Below the pieces are notes generated by a model. It searched no databases and was not told the origin of the DNA. It saw nothing but the letters and a program-made list of their open reading frames with translations. Shown in pieces: positions 50,696 through 59,697 of a DNA stretch of 64,000 nt. Source of the DNA: CAYRWR01 sp964428015. GTDB taxonomy: Bacteria; Spirochaetota; Brevinematia; Brevinematales; CAYRWR01. A program made the position numbers and the translations under genes. The first letter of the stretch is position 1, and each line of letters starts with the position of its first letter. Where the stretch lies: the NCBI GenBank assembly GCA_964428015.1, contig CAYRWR010000014.1, positions 9,499 through 73,498 on the forward strand, read 5' to 3'.

Positions 50696-50987
50696 AGGTT
50701 TTCCTTTTTTATTTCATACAGATAAACATCATATTATTCCAGATATAATATTCAGGCAGTGCGAAAGTTTCTGGTACGATACAGCAAACCGATAACAAAA
50801 ATCTTCCGGGATTCATCTATAAGCTACTCCGTCTCAGTTCCTGACATCTTTTTCCAGACTGACCAATAAATTGATACAAAATATAACCAGGACTTTGCTT
50901 TTTAATAAACCTTTAAAAATTCGAAACTAAACAAAGGCCTTAAAAATAAGTAAATTCCCGACTAAACAAAATATCAAATGATATATT

Positions 50988-51785
50988 TCAATATCCACCG
51001 CCATTGGAGTTGAATATCTGTCCGGTCATCCATCGACCTTCATCTGAACACAGCCAGATGACTAAGCGGGCGGCGTCATCCGGAGTACCCCACCGCTTCT
51101 GAGGGTTATGTTCTTTCACGATATTGTAGGTGGCTTCATCGGCATAGCCTGTGTCTGTAGCTCCCGGGTTGATGGTATTGACCGTGATTCCACGGGGTAT
51201 CAGATGATCAGACAGGCTTAATGTGATCTGATGAATAGCCCCCTTACTGGCTACATAGTCCATTTCACCAGGCATAGGTTCAAGATGCTGACCTGAGGTA
51301 AACAATATTATCCTACCCCCGGGCCGGGAGTCATCATGTCTCAGAGAGAATTCTTTGGACAGAAGTAGAGCGGCACGTAGATTAACTGCCATAGAAAAAT
51401 CAATGCTCTGCGCCGTCAATTCTTCCAGGCAATTGGAACTGGAATGGGCATGATTGATCACCAGACAGTCCAGGCTGCCCCATCTTTCATATACTTTTGC
51501 TATTAATGACGCGGGAGCAGCCGGGTCGGAAAAATCGACTTCAGCATGTTCTACCCGGGGACCAATCTGTTTTAATTCATCAATTATAGCGGAAATACCC
51601 TCCGGGTCTGCCCCCCAGGCTTGAGCAGCGTCGTGTTTAGTCCAGGATTGTATGAATACCTCCGCACCTGCTTTCAGTAGATGTTTCGCGATACTAAAAC
51701 CTATGCCGATTTTCCGGCTTACCCCTGTGACCAGTGCCTTTCGTCCCTGAAGGTTGATTGTACTTTTTAGATATTGGTGTGTCAC
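50988..51785 (-). CDS. Short-chain dehydrogenase/reductase
   Basis: 265 residues, classical SDR fold. The cofactor loop is TGVSRKIGIGFSIA near residue 20, with DCLVINHAHSS (NHAH replacing NNAG) and a catalytic Ser in FTSGQH, then Y-x-x-x-K as YVASK near 177 and NPGATDTGY after it. The final segment WMTGQIFNSNGGGY is typical of FabG-like members. The start is GTG with AGGGG upstream. It likely reduces a 3-oxo group with NAD(P)H; the substrate is unknown. The upstream 230 bp hold no credible gene. Confidence 0.86.
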   Translation of the reverse strand: MTHQYLKSTINLQGRKALVTGVSRKIGIGFSIAKHLLKAGAEVFIQSWTKHDAAQAWGADPEGISAIIDELKQIGPRVEHAEVDFSDPAAPASLIAKVYERWGSLDCLVINHAHSSSNCLEELTAQSIDFSMAVNLRAALLLSKEFSLRHDDSRPGGRIILFTSGQHLEPMPGEMDYVASKGAIHQITLSLSDHLIPRGITVNTINPGATDTGYADEATYNIVKEHNPQKRWGTPDDAARLVIWLCSDEGRWMTGQIFNSNGGGY

Positions 51786-52017
51786 TATATACCCCTATAG
51801 AAAATATCCGGCTTAACGGCTTCGAACACGAGGAATTTACAACGCTTAAGAGACCGTTGATTCCTTATGTAATGTCTGACTATTAGTATTATTGTATCAT
51901 TTCTAAGGCTATTTCTATTTTTAAAACATAAGTGCGGTATAGCCCCACGCTGGACCCAGGACTGGAGAGAGGTATGCACACCCTTCCCTGGAGTCAATGA
52001 CGTCCAATGTAAATTTG

Positions 52018-52443
52018 TTATTTCCTTACTGAATCAATCTTTTCTACTGGAAGCCAGTCATCCATATTGCTATAATTACTTTTATCTATTGCAAAGGATG
52101 TTATTACTTCCAGGTTTTTTACTTCGATCAATACCAGATACCTTTTTCCTGCCCATTTTTTAAACTGGTTCTCAGACAGATTCAGTTTATCCTGGTGCTG
52201 GTTGACCAGGTCTATCGATTCTTCTGGAGACATTTTTTCCGAATTTAAGACACTTTGTACAATGGCCCTTGCTTTTACTACACCTTCCGCGTTATTATTA
52301 ATGAAATACAGTACGTCACCTTGATTGACTCTGCCATAGGGTAACTTTCTACCCGTGGCACCCCGAATAATCATGGTTTTACTTCCTTCAATTAACTTTT
52401 CTAATTCTTTTGCTTTAGCATCCAGATACACAACATGGTCCAT
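52018..52443 (-). CDS. Small ASCH/PUA-like domain protein
   Basis: 141 residues from the ATG at 52443, preceded by GGGAGG. The N-terminal MDHVVYLDAKAKELEKLIEG and the following KLPYGRVNQGDVLYFINNN with VVKARAIVQSV match the layout of ASCH/PUA-like folds: a conserved G-x-V-x-x-G-D-x-L-x-F strand. These bind RNA or modified nucleotides. The C-terminal half, KYLVLIEVKNLEVI and the W in LPVEK, is less clear. It is a moderate-confidence assignment; no neighbour helps. It probably works in the cytoplasm. Confidence 0.55.
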   Translation of the reverse strand: MDHVVYLDAKAKELEKLIEGSKTMIIRGATGRKLPYGRVNQGDVLYFINNNAEGVVKARAIVQSVLNSEKMSPEESIDLVNQHQDKLNLSENQFKKWAGKRYLVLIEVKNLEVITSFAIDKSNYSNMDDWLPVEKIDSVRK

Positions 52444-52899
52444 CTTTACCTCCCCTATCAGCGTGCGTCTCATATTAAGCAATATCACTCATTTCAATAT
52501 AAGTGAAAAAAAATCTAATACTCAGCTTTATTGAAATACAGATGACTCACCTCTGTCTTGTACATTTTAGTTTCATTCAGCCACTCAGGCAAATTTATAC
52601 TGTTTTGTCGGTTCAAATTACCAACAAAAACGGCACTAAACAAATTACTAATTCTATTCAAAAAAACAGCACTAAGTTTCCATCAGATAAAACAGGCTGA
52701 AAAAAAAAGCTGTCATCCACTGAATCACATCTGAATACGAGTTAATTCCCCACTCTAATCATGAAAAGGTCACTGCAGGATTTTTTGCAATCCATAATTC
52801 CTTCTAATATAATAGATAGCTTATTTAGTTAACACATCTGTAACCTATTTATCTAAATAGATATCTACTAAAAAATCAATAATAATAAAGAGGCTTTTT
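52444..52899. other. Intergenic region with promoter and inverted repeat
   Basis: AT-rich, with no credible gene on either strand. It carries the promoter listed at 52785-52813 and an inverted repeat CTATTTA-TC-TAAATAG (52845-52860) in the expected leader of the BNR lipoprotein mRNA, about 40 bp before its start. The rest has no recognisable signal. Confidence 0.5.
52785..52813 (+). promoter_or_regulatory. Promoter for the BNR-repeat lipoprotein
   Basis: TTGCAA, 17-bp spacer, TATAAT. It predicts a leader of about 80 nt containing the CTATTTA/TAAATAG inverted repeat, which may be an operator or an RNA hairpin. Confidence 0.58.
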
Positions 52900-54213
52900 A
52901 TGTTAAGAAAACTGATTGTAGTAATGAGTATGGTACTGACAACTGTACTGCATATTTCCTGTAGTGGCGTCTCAGTTATCGATGGAGAGCCATTGCCTCC
53001 AACAGGAAAGGATTTAGAGGTTGACTGGGTTGAAGTCACTACACCTTCCATTACTGCCGCACCCAATAAAGGGTACCTGGTTAATAGTGATTCACTGGTA
53101 AGTATTACACTGCCCACAACAATCGAGGTGGGTGACATAATTGAGATTACAGGTATAGGACTGGGAGGCTGGAAGATTATTCAGTCTGATAGTCAGACTA
53201 TCATTGATCCGGAAAATCCGGATTTTATCGGTCATTACTGGGAGGCCAGAGCCACAAATAGAAACTGGTCAGCTATATCGGCCTCCTCAGACGGAAGCAA
53301 GTTAATCGCATCAGTCGACAATGGACAATTATATACTTCTACCGATGCGGGATTGTCCTGGACCCCCCGGGCTGTAAATGCTAAATGGGTGGATGTCGCG
53401 TCCTCTGCAGATGGTACAAAACTGGTCGCAATTGTACAAAACGGACAGATTTATACTTCCATAGACTCCGGCGTGACCTGGACTGCCCGAGATTCCAGCC
53501 GCAACTGGAGTAGAATTTCCTCATCGGCGGATGGTTCCACATTATTAGCATCAGTATCTACCGGTCAATTGTATGTCTCCACAAATTTTGGAGTGAATTG
53601 GACTCCCCGTGATTCCAACCGGTATTGGTACTGTGTAGATATCTCAGCGGATGGAAAGACCATGGCTGCTGGAGTGAATGAATATATGGGCGCTAATAAC
53701 TATGTCTATACTTCTACCAGCACAGGCCTCTCCTGGACCTTGCGGAATTTCTATGGTGCACTATGGAGTAACATCCGGATTTCTGCGAACGGTGCCGTGA
53801 TGGTAGCTAATGCATGGTATAGCGGATCAGGAGTATATGTATCCACTGACTATGGTGTAACATGGAATATATGCCTGCCTCCTTTGATGTACCGAGGGAT
53901 TGCTCTTTCCGATGACGGCAGCAGGATCTTTGTGGCTCATGATAGTCAGGCCTATTTATCCTGCGACACCGGAAAAACCTGGAGAGTCATGGATATTACC
54001 TGTGATACATTCAGGCTTGCACATTCAGATGATCTCACCAGACTGTACTGCGCAGTTAACAGTGGGGGTAGAATCTATACTTCCATCCCCCAGACCACAC
54101 CAGGATCCCAAGGATATGTAATTGGTAATCAGTTTGAATCCATCAGACTGCAATACATCGGAAACAACCGGTACCTGGTGAAATTCCACGAGGGAAAATT
54201 AGAAGTTAACTGA
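52900..54213 (+). CDS. BNR/Ycf48-type beta-propeller lipoprotein
   Basis: 437 residues. The signal peptide ends in a lipobox (HISC, Cys about 24). After a 110-residue linker, about six or seven repeats of around 45 residues appear, each with DGS/DGT-K-L-x-A-x-V and the BNR Asp-box YTSTDAGLSWT or its variants (YTSIDSGVTWT, YVSTNFGVNWT, YVSTDYGVTWN). That pattern folds into a beta propeller like Ycf48/sortilin or sialidases; sialidase catalytic Arg and Tyr residues were not identified, so enzyme activity is unlikely. A non-propeller tail NNRYLVKFHEGKLEVN ends it. It has a promoter and terminator of its own. Confidence 0.8.
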   Translation: MLRKLIVVMSMVLTTVLHISCSGVSVIDGEPLPPTGKDLEVDWVEVTTPSITAAPNKGYLVNSDSLVSITLPTTIEVGDIIEITGIGLGGWKIIQSDSQTIIDPENPDFIGHYWEARATNRNWSAISASSDGSKLIASVDNGQLYTSTDAGLSWTPRAVNAKWVDVASSADGTKLVAIVQNGQIYTSIDSGVTWTARDSSRNWSRISSSADGSTLLASVSTGQLYVSTNFGVNWTPRDSNRYWYCVDISADGKTMAAGVNEYMGANNYVYTSTSTGLSWTLRNFYGALWSNIRISANGAVMVANAWYSGSGVYVSTDYGVTWNICLPPLMYRGIALSDDGSRIFVAHDSQAYLSCDTGKTWRVMDITCDTFRLAHSDDLTRLYCAVNSGGRIYTSIPQTTPGSQGYVIGNQFESIRLQYIGNNRYLVKFHEGKLEVN

Positions 54214-54316
54214 TTTCAAGTGCAAATGAAAAATATTTCAAAACTGGATTAACAGCTTTTTTATAAGCTGATCACTTCTCTCCGTTGTTGCAACATACAA
54301 AATAAGTCTCCCATTC

Positions 54317-54350
54317 ATCCCCCTGGAACTTTTTCCAGGGGGATTTTTTT
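54317..54350 (+). terminator. Rho-independent terminator after the BNR lipoprotein
   Basis: Stem ATCCCCCTGGAA / TTCCAGGGGGAT with loop CTTT and a T tract. It is a close relative of the terminators at 8663 and 19201. Confidence 0.9.
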
Positions 54351-54439
54351 GTGGAGTTTTTATGATTGTGAGATGGATTCTGTATATTTATTAAAAGACT
54401 GGTGTCCATAAAAAGAATTGCTAATTTTCGTTGTTTCTA

Positions 54440-54468
54440 TTGCCTGGAAAAATTAAATATGCTATGAT
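54440..54468 (+). promoter_or_regulatory. Promoter for the small basic lipoprotein
   Basis: TTGCCT, 17-bp spacer, TATGAT, ending 18 bp before the ATG at 54487. Confidence 0.5.
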
Positions 54469-54486
54469 GCTATTCAGGAGGTAACT

Positions 54487-54675
54487 ATGAAAAGAATTTT
54501 GACTATTATGATAATGATGGGTCTCAGCATGGTGCTGTTTGGCGCCTGTCAGGGACCGGTTCGCCCTAATAAAAAGGTAATTGTTATCAAGAACAATTCC
54601 AAGCCAAAGAACGCCAACTACAAGAAAGGGCAAAAAAAGAAAGAAACCAAAGTAATCATCATCAAGAAAAAGTGA
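54487..54675 (+). CDS. Small lysine-rich lipoprotein
   Basis: 62 residues. A signal peptide with lipobox FGAC leaves a mature peptide of about 42 residues, more than one third Lys: PNKKVIVIKNNSKPKNANYK and a final KVIIIKKK. The two K-V-I-x-I-K stretches look like short amphipathic strands with a basic linker between. CAGGAGGTAACT gives an excellent ribosome binding site. A strongly basic lipid-anchored peptide could contact anionic wall polymers or lipids, but that is a guess; no family is recognised. Confidence 0.65.
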   Translation: MKRILTIMIMMGLSMVLFGACQGPVRPNKKVIVIKNNSKPKNANYKKGQKKKETKVIIIKKK

Positions 54676-54854
54676 ACTCCAGGATATTAAGTTAACCCTG
54701 AAACGTACTTAATTACAGAAAAACCATCAGAGCTTGGATATGTTCAGGGTTAATTTAAACTACTTTTGTACTTCCATCAGGTATGTATGAATTATGACTT
54801 GACTAAAGCGGATTTATCTTTTTTTATAATCTAACTTTTGTATAGGAGGATTGT

Positions 54855-55427
54855 ATGAGAGATACACGGAATACTTTTCTGAAATTATTTTTTTTGGTTA
54901 CCTTATTGACAGTAACTGGAGGAAGCCATACTCTGAGTGCGCAGGATGCGGCTGATGATCCCTACGAAGAATTCAATATCTCTGTACAAAAGATTATACA
55001 GGCAGCAGAAAATAATTTTGAAAATATTAAGGGTCAAAAGATTTCTGAAGACGAATACTCTACCAAATGGAAAGCTAAAATCAACCTGCCACAGGCAGAG
55101 GAAAGTTATATCTCTAAATCATTAATAGGTCCAATCACCTACTATGGAAGATTCTGGACCGGTACCAGTTTAAAGGATGCGCAAACAAAATATAATCTGG
55201 CTAATTATTTTATGAGTTATTGTGTCTATCAGGAAGTGGTAAGTCAGGATGAAGAGGATGTAGGTGACTTTGACAGCTATTATTATCTAAATGACCCGGA
55301 CAACAAATATTCGAAAAAACTTCACAAGCTGGTAATTCATGTCCGGATTACCAAAGGGTCAGAGCTGGATGAGAACAGGAATCTGGTTGATATGTATACT
55401 GTGGATGTGGGTTTCTATTTGAACTAA
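54855..55427 (+). CDS. Exported hypothetical protein
   Basis: 190 residues. The signal peptide is cut after about THTLSAQ. The mature part is acidic and helical at first (EEFNISVQKIIQAAENNFEN), then beta-rich with YGRFWTGTSLKDAQTKYNLA and an RITKGSELDENRNLVDMYT tail. I recognise no family. TATAAT at 54825 with TTGACT 20 bp upstream is a poor-spacing promoter. AGGAGG precedes the ATG. It converges on the OmpA gene across 112 bp. Confidence 0.62.
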   Translation: MRDTRNTFLKLFFLVTLLTVTGGSHTLSAQDAADDPYEEFNISVQKIIQAAENNFENIKGQKISEDEYSTKWKAKINLPQAEESYISKSLIGPITYYGRFWTGTSLKDAQTKYNLANYFMSYCVYQEVVSQDEEDVGDFDSYYYLNDPDNKYSKKLHKLVIHVRITKGSELDENRNLVDMYTVDVGFYLN

Positions 55428-55539
55428 GTAACTGCCAGAAGGTCCGCAAAATGATGCTTCACTTTCATTCCTTTTTACCAGTATTAAGGTTGATTGGCGC
55501 TTAGATCTTTTTCCACCAGCAAGCCTTTCCCGTGAGTGG

Positions 55540-56520
55540 TTACCTGGTCAGTGTTCCCCAGATGATGCGAATTTGTACACGGCGGTTCTGGGCGCGGTTT
55601 TCATCCGAGTCATTGGGCACCAGGGGGTTCTTCATCCCGTATCCCTTGTAAAACACCCTTTCCGTAGGATAGCCATAGGTCACCAGTATATCGGAGACAG
55701 AGCGGGCCCGGCTTTCAGACAGGAGCAGGTTGTCTTTTTCTTTACCTTTGTCATCAGTATATCCTTCAATCAGGATATAGATGCTTTCATATTTCTGGAG
55801 GACCAGGGACACGTCTTGAAATAAAGCGTTGTTTTTTTCCTGTATCTCGGATTTGCCGCTGGCAAACAGAATATCCCCCATGTTGAGACGGATCTCGTTC
55901 TTGCCTTCCTGGGTCAGTTTTACCGGGACGTTATTAGCGGCAAAAACTCTCTCCAGTTCTTTGATGATCTCGGTCTTTTCCTGTACTTTCTTACTGCCTG
56001 CCATTCTCACCGTGACATTCAGGGAAGAAGTCAGGGAAAAGGAACTGAATACACCGTTGAAATGCCAACGGCCGGATACAGCAGGACCAAAAGTAAGATT
56101 CTGACCCAGTGATAGAGAGAATTCCAGAGAAGGGATCACAAACATACCCATATTCATGTCGCCCCGGGAGGGATTATAACGATGGTCTCCCGTAACCCCC
56201 AAAAACACAGAGGGCACAATGTGGAATTTTTTATCCGCGAAAAGGGTATATCCTGTGACCAGGCCCAGTTCATAAGTCATGAGATTTATTCCCGTGGTAA
56301 AGAATCCGGAATTGCCCAGCCCAATACCCGCATACCATGCGGGATTTTTGATAGAGGAAAAGAATGCGGCTACACTCTGCTGAAAGGTGACCCGGGTGTA
56401 ATAACCGGTGGTATCCCCCCAGAAGTCAGGCCCGGCCTGCAGCTGCATATTGGCCACTGCCCTCATTTGCGCGGGGATCAGTATTGCCAGTACTGCTATG
56501 GATAATATGGTCTTCTTCAT
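55540..56520 (-). CDS. OmpA-family outer membrane protein
   Basis: 326 residues. A signal peptide is followed by an N-terminal region of alternating strands (about 25-180, e.g. YYTRVTFQQSVAAFF and WYAGIGLGNSGFFTTGINL) suggesting a small beta barrel, a linker, and a C-terminal OmpA peptidoglycan-binding domain (about 210-322) with LFASGKSEIQ, IEGYTDDKGKEKDNLLLS and SRARSVSDILV, then GYG and NRAQNRRVQI. It anchors the outer membrane to the wall. It follows the beta-helix lipoprotein by 30 bp and is probably cotranscribed. An Asp and Arg needed to bind diaminopimelate are conserved. Confidence 0.87.
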   Translation of the reverse strand: MKKTILSIAVLAILIPAQMRAVANMQLQAGPDFWGDTTGYYTRVTFQQSVAAFFSSIKNPAWYAGIGLGNSGFFTTGINLMTYELGLVTGYTLFADKKFHIVPSVFLGVTGDHRYNPSRGDMNMGMFVIPSLEFSLSLGQNLTFGPAVSGRWHFNGVFSSFSLTSSLNVTVRMAGSKKVQEKTEIIKELERVFAANNVPVKLTQEGKNEIRLNMGDILFASGKSEIQEKNNALFQDVSLVLQKYESIYILIEGYTDDKGKEKDNLLLSESRARSVSDILVTYGYPTERVFYKGYGMKNPLVPNDSDENRAQNRRVQIRIIWGTLTR

Positions 56521-56550
56521 GTTTCACCTCATTTTTAATTCTGTAGTCTC

Positions 56551-57822
56551 TTACCAGTTCTTGTCGCCCAGGGTGTTGTTATAAAATATATTGCCGGTAA
56601 GGGTGGGAGCTGTACCGGAGTGGTTATAGATGCCGTAGCCGCTGTTATTGGAAAAGGCGCAGTCCTGGATAGTCGCGCTGGAGTCCCACACCTGGAGGCT
56701 GCCGTCGTTTAGGGTTCCCAGGGTACGGTCAAAGATACAATCGTATGCCGACAAAGTTGAGTTGGTGATGATTACGGCAGAAGAGTTACCATTATAGGTA
56801 TAGTTTGAATAAAATGTGACATTAGACAACAGGGCTGCAGAAGAATCCTTCAAAAAAATAAGAGAGTTGGTGCTCCCAAAGTTGTAGAGGAAACGGGAAT
56901 TAAGGATCTGAACCCGGCTCTGGGAGGACCATACCAGGCTATAACGGGTTATATTGTTGTCAATAAAATCACAATCCAATATTTTGATGTCTGAATTTTG
57001 GGTAACTACTGGACTGGTTGTGAAATTCCATATAAAGACATTACAATTAGAAAACTGGTTATTGCTGAGGTTAATATTGGTAGAAGTTTGTATATCAAAA
57101 GCGCCGTTTTGCGTATTTTGAATTTTAAAATTCCTGAAATGAACATCTCTACAATTCCCAGCAAAAAAGAATGGGGTCAACAAGTCATACATACCATCCA
57201 GGGTGGTGAAAGAGGATACCTGACTGAAATTGCTGTTCCATCCACCTATAATGTACATGTCATCCCAAACGGAAATCTGGAATGGGGGCATATTATCCAC
57301 AGAAATCCCGTTGGTACTGGAATAGAATTCACCGCTGATATGGACTTCACGGTGGGGTAAGGAACTGGCCAAGGTCACTCCTGCCTGGATGGATAGCACC
57401 GGTTTATCCCTGGTGCCGGGGTTGGACACTTCTCCCCAGTGGGCCACATAGATGATGTACTCCAGGATGGTGTCAAAGGAGACACTGGACTGGCCCCCGT
57501 CATCGGAGGTGGCAGTGATGGTGATGTGGTTATTGCCCTCCTGGAGGGTGAGCATATTAGTCCAGTAGGTGAAACTGGTGGATGAGAAGGTGGCCGTCCC
57601 ATTAGGAGAAGCCACAGTGATGCTGATATTAGTGATATAGTGGTTGCTGATGATGTCAGAGGTGCCATAGACCGCCAGCTGATTGGTCTTGGTATAATAG
57701 GTCTCCCCCGCGGTGTGACTGAGGAGCTGCAGGGAGGGAGCGGTATGGTCATTCCAGAAGATATCCCGCGTGGTGGTACACCCTGACCACAGAATCAATG
57801 TCAGTAATACAATCTTCCTCAT
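56551..57822 (-). CDS. Beta-helix surface lipoprotein
   Basis: 423 residues. The signal peptide ends in a lipobox (WSGC, Cys about 15). After an Ig-like region (about 25-130, LSHTAGETYYTKTNQLAVYG) with a T-P-like strand pattern, residues 180-420 carry consecutive N-rich strand repeats typical of a right-handed parallel beta helix (PbH1): FRNFKIQNTQNGAFDIQTS, LSNNQFSNCNVFIW, ILDCDFIDNNITRY and IQDCAFSNNSGYGIYN. Such folds occur in surface adhesins and polysaccharide-binding or -cutting proteins; no catalytic site was seen. It is first in a unit with ompA. Confidence 0.77.
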   Translation of the reverse strand: MRKIVLLTLILWSGCTTTRDIFWNDHTAPSLQLLSHTAGETYYTKTNQLAVYGTSDIISNHYITNISITVASPNGTATFSSTSFTYWTNMLTLQEGNNHITITATSDDGGQSSVSFDTILEYIIYVAHWGEVSNPGTRDKPVLSIQAGVTLASSLPHREVHISGEFYSSTNGISVDNMPPFQISVWDDMYIIGGWNSNFSQVSSFTTLDGMYDLLTPFFFAGNCRDVHFRNFKIQNTQNGAFDIQTSTNINLSNNQFSNCNVFIWNFTTSPVVTQNSDIKILDCDFIDNNITRYSLVWSSQSRVQILNSRFLYNFGSTNSLIFLKDSSAALLSNVTFYSNYTYNGNSSAVIITNSTLSAYDCIFDRTLGTLNDGSLQVWDSSATIQDCAFSNNSGYGIYNHSGTAPTLTGNIFYNNTLGDKNW

Positions 57823-57845
57823 AACCGCCTCCTGAGATGTCGCAC

Positions 57846-57874
57846 ATTTTACACAGGAATAGTGATTAACTCAA
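57846..57874 (-). promoter_or_regulatory. Promoter for the beta-helix lipoprotein/OmpA unit
   Basis: Minus strand: TTGAGT, 17-bp spacer, TAAAAT, 24 bp before the ATG at 57822, followed by an AGGAGG site. Confidence 0.55.
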
Positions 57875-58031
57875 TTTTTCTACAAATCCTTACAAATGTT
57901 TTAAATAATCCGGTTACACTGAAATATGAACATTTATTTACTGGATAAAGAGATGCTCCACTTCTGGCTGGATGCGAATATGTCCTGGTACACAGAATAT
58001 GGTATGCAGATCAGTTGCCGGGCCTCAGGAC

Positions 58032-58574
58032 TCACTGCCACTCATCATCGATATAGCTCACTATCACATAGGTCCACTGTCCCCCCAGAGGCTGGCGGTA
58101 ATGCACCGTCTCTATAGCCGAATCAGGGCGGTCATAGTTCAGCACGAGGTGCCGTACGATAGTGCTCTCCACTGTATCCCTTTCCACCTCAAAGACGATA
58201 GCCCGGTCAGCCGGACGGAAAAGAACATCCACAAAAGGGACTGAGAACTGACTGGACTTGTCACTGAGGAGCCGGATATGGTGCAGGCGGTTATCAGGAT
58301 CGATCTGATCCATGTATTTCAGGAGCAGGCCGGAGTTGAGGGAATAAAACACATGCCCCTGCTCCGGAGAACCCGGCAGGGGATACAAGTCAAAGTGCCG
58401 GGCGGCACAGGTCATGAGATAATCCGCCTGACTGAAAACCATCTCCGTGAGGCTATCCAGAGCCGGTACGTCCCGGGCTGTCCACACCGTGGGTGCCAGG
58501 GCATGCCTGCGACTGGGTATACAGGAGCCGCATAGGATGGTCAGCAGCATCATGAAAAGGATAGTTTTTTTCAT
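58032..58574 (-). CDS. Lipoprotein of unknown function
   Basis: 180 residues, lipobox CGSC (Cys about 18). The mature domain begins TVWTARDVPALDSLTEMVFS and contains LVLNYDRPDSAIETVHYRQP and GQWTYVIVSYID, an alpha/beta arrangement I cannot assign. It is the last of three minus-strand genes (exported protein, GNAT, lipoprotein) with gaps of 16 and 12 bp. GGAGG precedes the ATG. An envelope function coupled to the first gene is possible. Confidence 0.65.
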   Translation of the reverse strand: MKKTILFMMLLTILCGSCIPSRRHALAPTVWTARDVPALDSLTEMVFSQADYLMTCAARHFDLYPLPGSPEQGHVFYSLNSGLLLKYMDQIDPDNRLHHIRLLSDKSSQFSVPFVDVLFRPADRAIVFEVERDTVESTIVRHLVLNYDRPDSAIETVHYRQPLGGQWTYVIVSYIDDEWQ

Positions 58575-58586
58575 CGGATCTCCTCC

Positions 58587-58988
58587 TCAGGTAGTCAGAT
58601 AGGTGATAAACAGGGGCAGGGATTTATCATTGACCTGGAAACCGCAGTGTTCGTAAAACCCGACCTCCTGCTTGTAGGCAATGACTACCTTGCGTGCGTA
58701 GGATTCATAAAAAGTCAGCATATCGTCCACCAGGGCCCGTCCTATGCCCCGGGAGTGATACTCCGGACGGACCAGCAGGTAATGAAAATAGACTGTCATA
58801 ATGCCGTCGGACAGGGCATTGATCAGCCCCACCAAACGGTCCCCGTCCCAGGCGGATACCACCCGGTGGGAATTTTTCATGGCTACCCTGAGACGGTCGG
58901 GATAGGCAGCGGAGGACCAGTTGACGGAGAGGAAGAGGGACTCCAGCTCCGATTCAGTGAAATCCTGAGTATGCTGATAGGTGATCAT
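58587..58988 (-). CDS. GNAT-family N-acetyltransferase
   Basis: 133 residues from the ATG at 58988 (GAGGT upstream); the longer start at 59075 overlaps the gene in front. The motif INALSDGIMTVYFHYLLVRP followed by EYHSRGIGRALV is the acetyl-CoA site, and VGFYEHCGFQV is the C-terminal element. It closely resembles the 38339 gene (ISDGILHAYIMRLIVHP, HQGIGSRIM), so the two are probably paralogues. The substrate is unknown. It is the middle gene of the 59697-58032 unit. Confidence 0.86.
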   Translation of the reverse strand: MITYQHTQDFTESELESLFLSVNWSSAAYPDRLRVAMKNSHRVVSAWDGDRLVGLINALSDGIMTVYFHYLLVRPEYHSRGIGRALVDDMLTFYESYARKVVIAYKQEVGFYEHCGFQVNDKSLPLFITYLTT

Positions 58989-59004
58989 AGCAGGCACCTC
59001 TATA

Positions 59005-59697
59005 CTATTTGGCGGGCAGAGCGGTGAGCTCCAGGACCCTCTTAGGGGAGCCGGGGCCGAAGCCGATGCCTTCAAAACGCACCAGGTAGTGGGGTGCAGC
59101 CAGAGCGTACCAGAAGGAAGTCTTGGGGAAAAGCGCTCCCATCACCCCGGTCATAGACATCTCCAGGTGAAAACAGGGGACTTTGGTACCTTCCACAGTC
59201 AGGACCGCGTCCGGCAGACGGTTGATATTGATGCTCATATTCATGCTGTTCTGCCCAGCCACGCGGACTTTGAGACTTTTGACCTGGCCCAGGGGGTAAC
59301 CGCGCAGAAGGAAGTCCAGGGACAGAAAATCCAGCAGGGCGATCTCATCATCGGCTGTCTTTATGGTATTACGCAGAATGGCTGTCTGGCGCTCGATAGT
59401 TGTCTCGGGCTTATTGTCCCGGATCAGAGAAAACAACTGATCCATACCCGGCCGCCCTACCCGGTACAGGATCTCCTGGTCCGGGCTGCTGGAGGTAACT
59501 TCATAGACCTCGCGTCCTTTCCAGGTTTTGTGTTCGGTGGATATAGTCAGAGTGGAGACGTCCTTGCCCACGGTCTGTTTAAAGACCAGCTTTTCTCCCG
59601 TGGGTACCCCCGGATCATCCAGAGGCTGAGCCTGCCCCTTCAGTCTGAAAGCGCCCACTAAAACCAGGGAAATTAGAAAAATAGTTGTAGGTTTCAT
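59005..59697 (-). CDS. Exported DUF3108-like protein
   Basis: 230 residues with an N-terminal signal peptide (cut after about LKGQA). The mature protein opens with EKLVFKQTVGKDVSTLTIST and continues in the strand pattern of DUF3108-type periplasmic domains (a curved beta sheet), with SFWYALAAPHYLVRFEGIGF near the C-terminus. DUF3108 proteins are uncharacterised; the assignment is moderate. It opens the three-gene unit with a GNAT enzyme and a lipoprotein. Confidence 0.62.
   Translation of the reverse strand: MKPTTIFLISLVLVGAFRLKGQAQPLDDPGVPTGEKLVFKQTVGKDVSTLTISTEHKTWKGREVYEVTSSSPDQEILYRVGRPGMDQLFSLIRDNKPETTIERQTAILRNTIKTADDEIALLDFLSLDFLLRGYPLGQVKSLKVRVAGQNSMNMSININRLPDAVLTVEGTKVPCFHLEMSMTGVMGALFPKTSFWYALAAPHYLVRFEGIGFGPGSPKRVLELTALPAK

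Noticed and set aside
50971..50984. ATATCA/TGATAT palindrome after the SDR gene as a terminator or operator
   Set aside because: It is AT-only, with no T tract suited to either strand and no adjacent promoter.
51785..51997. 70-residue frame upstream of the SDR gene
   Set aside because: No ribosome binding site or family; the stretch is more likely the leader region of the SDR gene.
49610..54410. GACACCAGTC near 49615 and GACTGGTGTC near 54400 as ends of an insertion sequence
   Set aside because: Only ten bases match, and no transposase gene or target duplication lies between them.
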